Source of the DNA: Nostoc sp. GT001
GTDB lineage: Bacteria; Cyanobacteriota; Cyanobacteriia; Cyanobacteriales; Nostocaceae
Direction: 5' to 3'
Assembly: GCF_030382115.1 (NCBI RefSeq)
Contig: NZ_JAUDRJ010000003.1
Location: 4,465,235 to 4,475,304, forward strand
Length of the DNA: 10,070 bases
Shown here: one piece after another, positions 7,063 through 10,070 of the stretch
Layout: each line of letters opens with the position of its first letter
Numbering within the stretch: position 1 is the first letter of the stretch
Made by a program: the position numbers and the translations under genes
The notes under the pieces: generated by a model
Database searches by the model: none
The model's input: only the letters and a program-made list of their open reading frames with translations
Told to the model about the DNA's origin: nothing

Positions 7063-7187
7063 GTTAGAAGTTAGGAGTTAGGAGTTATGAGTTATGAGTT
7101 GATAAATTACATTTTTTAACTCTTCACTCCTCATTCCTAACTCTTCACTTTTAACTCCTCACTTTTAATTCCTAACTCCTAACTTTA
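7062..7187. repeat. Two-sided heptamer array filling the lpxA-lpxB gap
   Basis: From the last base of the lpxA stop, five forward heptamers (AGTTAGA, AGTTAGG, AGTTAGG, AGTTATG, AGTTATG; 7062-7096) and AGTT are followed by a 17-base spacer (7101-7117). Ten unbroken heptamers of the reverse-complement family then follow (consensus MAYTYYT, 7118-7187), ending 8 bases before the lpxB ATG. Bases 7068-7087 pair with 7166-7185 at 19 of 20 positions, so a long hairpin is possible. It belongs to the same family as 4246-4314. Confidence 0.85.
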
Positions 7188-7195
7188 ATTATCAA

Positions 7196-8362
7196 ATGCG
7201 GATATTTATCAGCACTGGCGAAGTATCTGGCGATTTACAAGGGTCGCTACTAATTTCAGCGCTGAAGCGTCAAGCTGTGGCGATTGGGTTGGAATTAGAG
7301 ATTGTGGCGCTGGGTGGCGAAAAAATGGTAGAGGCTGGGGCAATTCTGTTGGGAAATACCAGTAGTATTGGCTCAATGGGTATTCTAGAAGGGCTACCTT
7401 ATGTTTTACCGACTCTTCAGGTGCAACGTCAAGCGATCGCTTCCTTAAAGCAAAATCCACCTGACTTGGTAGTGCTGATCGATTATATGACTCCCAATCT
7501 GGAAATTGGGACTTATATGAAACAGCATCTGCCAGATGTGCCTGTGGTGTATTATATTGCTCCCCAAGAGTGGGCTTGGTCATTAAGTTTGCGGAGGACT
7601 AACCGGATTGTTGGTTTTACAGATAAGCTGTTGGCAATCTTTCCACAAGAAGCCCGTTACTTTCGCGAGAAAGGCGCAAAAGTTAGTTGGGTGGGACATC
7701 CTTTGGTTGACCGAATGCAAGATGCTCCTACTAGGGAAGCAGCTCGTGCAACACTGGGAATTGCATCAGAAGAAATTGCGATCGCACTTCTCCCCGCCTC
7801 TCGCCGCCAAGAACTAAAATATCTTTTACCAGTAATTTTTCAAGCTGCCCAAACTATTCAAGCGAAATTACCTGAAGTTCGTTTCTGGATTCCACTGTCG
7901 CTGGAAGTTTATAGACAGCCAATCGAGGAGGCTATTGAGCGTTACGGTTTGCGGGCTACAGTTCTATCAGGCCAACAAATGGAAGTTTTTGCCGCTGCTG
8001 ATTTAGCTATTAGCAAATCTGGTACTGTCAATCTAGAACTTGCTCTGTTAAATGTGCCACAGGTTGTAGTTTATCGCCTTAGTCGTTTGACTGCGTGGAT
8101 CGCTCGTAAAATCCTCAAAGGTTCAATAACCTTCGCATCGCCACCTAATTTAGTCGTGATGAAGCCGATTGTGCCAGAATTTTTACAAGAGCAAGCCACA
8201 GTAGAAAATATTACCCAAGCAGCGATGGAACTGCTACTCAATCCCAGTCGCAGAGAGCAAACTTTGCTAGATTATGAAGAAATGCGGCAAAGTTTAGGAG
8301 AAGTTGGGGTTTGCGATCGCGCTGCTCAAGAAATTTTGCAAATGCGACTAAATAATTCGTAA
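7196..8362 (+). CDS. lpxB: Lipid-A-disaccharide synthase (GT19 family)
   Basis: 388 residues, normal length. It condenses UDP-2,3-diacylglucosamine with lipid X into the beta-1,6 tetraacyl disaccharide, as a peripheral enzyme on the inner face of the cytoplasmic membrane. Motifs: GEVSGD (8-13, usually GExSGD), GSMGILEGL (59-67), LIDYMTPN (94-101, with D96 at the position of E. coli D98), PQEWAW (123-128, in place of proteobacterial PSVWAW), GHPLVD (167-172), LLPASRRQE (198-206, R203 matching E. coli R201; the usual Gly is Ala), the donor-binding SKSGTVNLELAL (273-284) and PNLV...VPEFLQ (317-331). The ATG at 7196 follows the heptamer array by 8 bases, with no Shine-Dalgarno. The stop codon lies in a second heptamer repeat. 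Three perfect HIP1 octamers lie inside. No lpxK or kdtA follows, consistent with the simplified cyanobacterial lipid A pathway. Confidence 0.97.
   Translation: MRIFISTGEVSGDLQGSLLISALKRQAVAIGLELEIVALGGEKMVEAGAILLGNTSSIGSMGILEGLPYVLPTLQVQRQAIASLKQNPPDLVVLIDYMTPNLEIGTYMKQHLPDVPVVYYIAPQEWAWSLSLRRTNRIVGFTDKLLAIFPQEARYFREKGAKVSWVGHPLVDRMQDAPTREAARATLGIASEEIAIALLPASRRQELKYLLPVIFQAAQTIQAKLPEVRFWIPLSLEVYRQPIEEAIERYGLRATVLSGQQMEVFAAADLAISKSGTVNLELALLNVPQVVVYRLSRLTAWIARKILKGSITFASPPNLVVMKPIVPEFLQEQATVENITQAAMELLLNPSRREQTLLDYEEMRQSLGEVGVCDRAAQEILQMRLNNS
7433..7440. repeat. HIP1 octamer GCGATCGC in lpxB (first)
   Basis: A perfect GCGATCGC spanning lpxB codons for Q-A-I-A. Confidence 0.9.
7778..7785. repeat. 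HIP1 octamer GCGATCGC in lpxB (second)
   Basis: A perfect GCGATCGC within lpxB codons for I-A-I-A. Confidence 0.9.
8313..8320. repeat. HIP1 octamer GCGATCGC in lpxB (third)
   Basis: A perfect GCGATCGC near the lpxB 3' end, in codons for C-D-R-A. Confidence 0.9.
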
Positions 8363-8386
8363 TTCGTAGTTCGTAATTCGTAATTA
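8353..8386. repeat. Heptamer repeat (TAATTCG)n across the lpxB stop codon
   Basis: Four consecutive copies of TAATTCG (8353-8359, 8360-8366, 8367-8373 with one change, 8374-8380) are followed by TAATTA. The lpxB stop TAA (8360-8362) is the start of the second copy. The 15 bases 8372-8386 are a perfect inverse match to 8472-8486. Confidence 0.85.
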
Positions 8387-8471
8387 AAAATAGAGAATCA
8401 ATCAGTTTATTTATGAGTAAAATTAAGTGCGAACCACCTATTTTTGCCGAAACCCACATTTATACATAGGG

Positions 8472-8535
8472 TAATTACGAATTACGTTAGCGCAGCGTTA
8501 GCGAGTCTTCGAGCGTCATTATCAATTACGAATTA
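8472..8535. repeat. Inverted heptamer copies flanking a 39-base GC-rich module
   Basis: The 12-mer AATTACGAATTA occurs at 8473-8484 and again at 8524-8535. Between them lie 39 bases (8485-8523) of different composition, with a direct repeat of CGTTAGCG (8485-8492 and 8496-8503) and then AGTCTTCGAGCG. The layout looks like a module inserted into an AATTACG array, with the 12-mer as a flanking duplication. The module resembles short interspersed repeats I recall from Nostoc genomes (not checked). Confidence 0.7.
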
Positions 8536-8547
8536 GATTGGGGTGTC

Positions 8548-9813
8548 ATGGCTTATGAGATGAAAAAACAAAGAGCGATCGCAGTTGATTTATTTGCTGG
8601 CGCGGGCGGTATGACTCTTGGCTTTGAGCAAGCTGGTTTTGATGTGCTAGCGTCTGTGGAAATCGACCCGATCCACTGTGCAACCCATGAGTTTAACTTC
8701 CCTTATGCGAGAGTGTTATGTAAAAGTGTTGTAGATACCACCGGGGAAGAAATTAGGAATCGGTCTGAGATTGGCGGTCGCGAAATTGATGTGGTTATTT
8801 GTGGCTCACCATGTCAAGGATTTTCTTTAATTGGTAAACGGGCTGTTGACGATCCTCGAAACTCTTTGGTATTTCACTTTCATCGCCTGGTTTTGCAACT
8901 AAAACCAAAATTCTTTGTGATGGAAAATGTCCGGGGAATCACAGTTGGCGAACATAAACAAATTCTCCAAGCTTTAATTAGCGATTTTAGAATTCACGGC
9001 TATCAAGTAGAAGAAAATTATAAAATTCTCAACGCTGCAAATTACGGAGTACCACAGTCCCGTGAGAGATTATTTCTCATAGGTGCAAGGGAGGATGTAG
9101 AGTTACCGAAATATCCTCAGCCGATTACTAAACAAGCTTTACTAAATAATTTAAATTCTAAAAAAATATCTGACATTCCATCGAGTCCTACAGTATGGGA
9201 GGCAATTGGAGATTTACCTGAAATAGAAAAATATCCAGAGTTACTAACAAGAGATTGGGTTGTTGCAGACTATGAAAAGCCTAGTAAATATGCTCTTGTA
9301 CTTCGCGGTATCAAATGCCTAAATGATGATTATTCTTACAAACGAGAATATGATTTGCGAATACTTTCTTCAAGTTTAAGAACCAAACATTCTGAGGAAA
9401 CTGTTAAACGTTTTCTGGAGACTCAACAAGGCGAAAGAGAAAAAATTAGTCGTTTTCATAAGCTACATCCTGCTGGTGTCTGTAATACTTTAAGAGCGGG
9501 AACAGATAAGTATAGGGGTTCCTTCACATCTCCGAGACCGATTCATCCATCTACGCCGCGCTGTATCACTGTCAGGGAAGCGGCGAGATTGCATTCTTAC
9601 CCCGATTGGTTTAGATTTCATGTAACTAAATGGCACGGATTTCGACAAGTTGGTAACTCTGTACCACCGTTACTAGCAAAGGCTGTGGCGTCAGAAATTA
9701 TTCGCAGTTTGAATATTTCGCCTTTTAAGCCGAGTTTGGGATACCAGTTGGGAGAGGAGAAGCTATTACAATTTAATATGTCGCAAGCGGCACAATATTA
9801 TCAGTGTGATTAG
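8548..9813 (+). CDS. DNA (cytosine-5-)-methyltransferase, apparently without a restriction partner
   Basis: 421 residues. It transfers methyl from S-adenosylmethionine to C5 of cytosine in a specific DNA sequence. The motifs are complete and in order: motif I DLFAGAGGMTLGFEQAGF (14-31, SAM binding), acidic EID (38-40), motif IV GSPCQGFS (86-93, catalytic C89), motif VI ENV (126-128), motif VIII QSRERLFLIG (170-179), a target-recognition region about 190-335, motif IX ITVREAARLHSYPDWF (340-355) and motif X QVGNSVPPLLAKAV (367-380). It should be active. No endonuclease gene is seen on either side in the window, so it is probably solitary. Recognition sequence cannot be read from the sequence; known solitary cyanobacterial 5mC enzymes recognise CGATCG (M.AvaVIII/DmtC, M.Ssp6803I), GGCC or RCCGGY. 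Start is ATG 8548 (weak GGGG four bases upstream) or ATG 8560. A HIP1 octamer lies in codons 10-12. Confidence 0.93.
   Translation: MAYEMKKQRAIAVDLFAGAGGMTLGFEQAGFDVLASVEIDPIHCATHEFNFPYARVLCKSVVDTTGEEIRNRSEIGGREIDVVICGSPCQGFSLIGKRAVDDPRNSLVFHFHRLVLQLKPKFFVMENVRGITVGEHKQILQALISDFRIHGYQVEENYKILNAANYGVPQSRERLFLIGAREDVELPKYPQPITKQALLNNLNSKKISDIPSSPTVWEAIGDLPEIEKYPELLTRDWVVADYEKPSKYALVLRGIKCLNDDYSYKREYDLRILSSSLRTKHSEETVKRFLETQQGEREKISRFHKLHPAGVCNTLRAGTDKYRGSFTSPRPIHPSTPRCITVREAARLHSYPDWFRFHVTKWHGFRQVGNSVPPLLAKAVASEIIRSLNISPFKPSLGYQLGEEKLLQFNMSQAAQYYQCD
8575..8582. repeat. HIP1 octamer GCGATCGC near the methyltransferase start
   Basis: A perfect GCGATCGC, 27 bases after the methyltransferase ATG, in codons for R-A-I-A. 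Confidence 0.9.
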
Positions 9814-9872
9814 TAAGTTGTAATATCTGCAAGATTTCACTATCTAAACCCATCGTTAAACCTTTCAACTAA

Positions 9873-10070
9873 TTAAAAAGCCTCTCCACTACTACCCAGT
9901 TTTTTCTTGAGTATCTCTTCCATTGCCCTCAAATCCTCGTTAGTCTCAGGGAATGGATATGTTGAATTATAATGTCCCCTTGATTGCTTATTAAACCCGA
10001 AGAACCCCACCCCGCCAAAGCTGTGCTTTGTCTCCCCTCCCCGCAGGCGGGGAGGGGGTTGGGGGTGGGG
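9873..10070 (-). CDS. Possible 3' end of an unidentified minus-strand gene, or chance open frame through a repeat
   Basis: On the minus strand the frame is open from the right edge to a TAA at 9875-9873 (65 codons). The C-terminal half looks protein-like: SRGHYNSTYPFPETNEDLR, then an amphipathic, Lys/Glu-rich segment AMEEILKKKLGSSGEAF. The upstream half is translated from a GC-rich palindromic repeat and reads as Pro- and Gly-rich low complexity. That weakens the case: either the repeat entered the coding sequence, the true start lies between the repeat and about 9950 (for example GTG at 10010-10008), or the frame is chance. It would be convergent with the methyltransferase. I recognise no family. 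Confidence 0.25.
   Translation of the reverse strand, partial: PHPQPPPRLRGGETKHSFGGVGFFGFNKQSRGHYNSTYPFPETNEDLRAMEEILKKKLGSSGEAF
10005..10070. repeat. GC-rich palindromic element with nested hairpins, cut by the right edge
   Basis: Three stems are visible. CAAAGC (10016-10021) / GCTTTG (10025-10030) has a 3-base loop. CCCCTCCCCGC (10034-10044) / GCGGGGAGGGG (10047-10057) is a perfect 11-bp stem with a 2-base loop. An outer pair, CCCCACCCC (10005-10013) / GGGGTGGGG (10062-10070), encloses both. The GC content is far above the flanks. It looks like a REP/MITE-like dispersed element; the outer arms may continue past the window. Confidence 0.8.

Noticed and set aside
7209..7583. Minus-strand 124-codon frame opposite the 5' half of lpxB
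   Set aside because: Antisense to intact lpxB motifs; no family features of its own.
7062..8535. CRISPR array
   Set aside because: The repeats are 7-base units without unique spacers of constant length, and there are no cas genes in the window.
8548..9813. A complete restriction-modification or other defence island
   Set aside because: Only the methyltransferase is present. lpxB lies upstream and a weak partial frame downstream; no nuclease, ATPase or helicase motif is seen.

Overview
The window comes from a cyanobacterial chromosome, most likely a filamentous heterocyst-forming genus of the Nostoc/Anabaena/Calothrix type. Three things point there: five perfect copies of the HIP1 octamer GCGATCGC, heptanucleotide tandem repeats (STRR type) in most intergenic gaps, and proteins with cyanobacterial features such as an Omp85 with a long proline-rich N-terminal linker and a small LpxC. 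The genus is an inference.

Layout, left to right. (1) 1-209: the 5' part of a small conserved cyanobacterial hypothetical gene on the minus strand, running off the left edge. (2) 210-849: a roughly 640-base AT-rich divergent intergenic region. (3) 850-1587: purC (SAICAR synthetase, purine synthesis). (4) 1763-8362: an outer-membrane biogenesis block, all on the plus strand: bamA/omp85, lpxC, fabZ, lpxA, lpxB. (5) 8548-9813: a DNA cytosine-5 methyltransferase with no visible restriction partner. (6) 9873-10070: a weak minus-strand open frame overlapping a GC-rich nested-hairpin repeat cut by the right edge.

How the genes work together. LpxA acylates UDP-GlcNAc with a 3-hydroxyacyl chain from ACP. 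LpxC removes the N-acetyl group (the committed step), and LpxB joins two acylated glucosamines into the lipid A disaccharide. FabZ dehydrates 3-hydroxyacyl-ACP and so competes with LpxA for the same substrate. BamA/Omp85 inserts beta-barrel proteins into the outer membrane that this lipid builds. lpxD, needed between LpxC and LpxB, is not in the window. Against the enterobacterial order bamA-skp-lpxD-fabZ-lpxA-lpxB, lpxC stands where lpxD would be.

The most unusual structure is between the genes. The bamA-lpxC and lpxA-lpxB gaps hold arrays built almost entirely of 7-base units of one family: forward AGTTAGG-like units, then reverse-complement units. Other gaps carry 7- or 14-base periodic repeats of different sequence. 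Several arrays begin at or just inside the stop codon of the upstream gene; the last six residues of LpxC are encoded by a repeat. Gene content is otherwise ordinary, and I see no clear undescribed defence or biosynthetic system. The methyltransferase and its possible link to HIP1 sites is the best candidate for follow-up.
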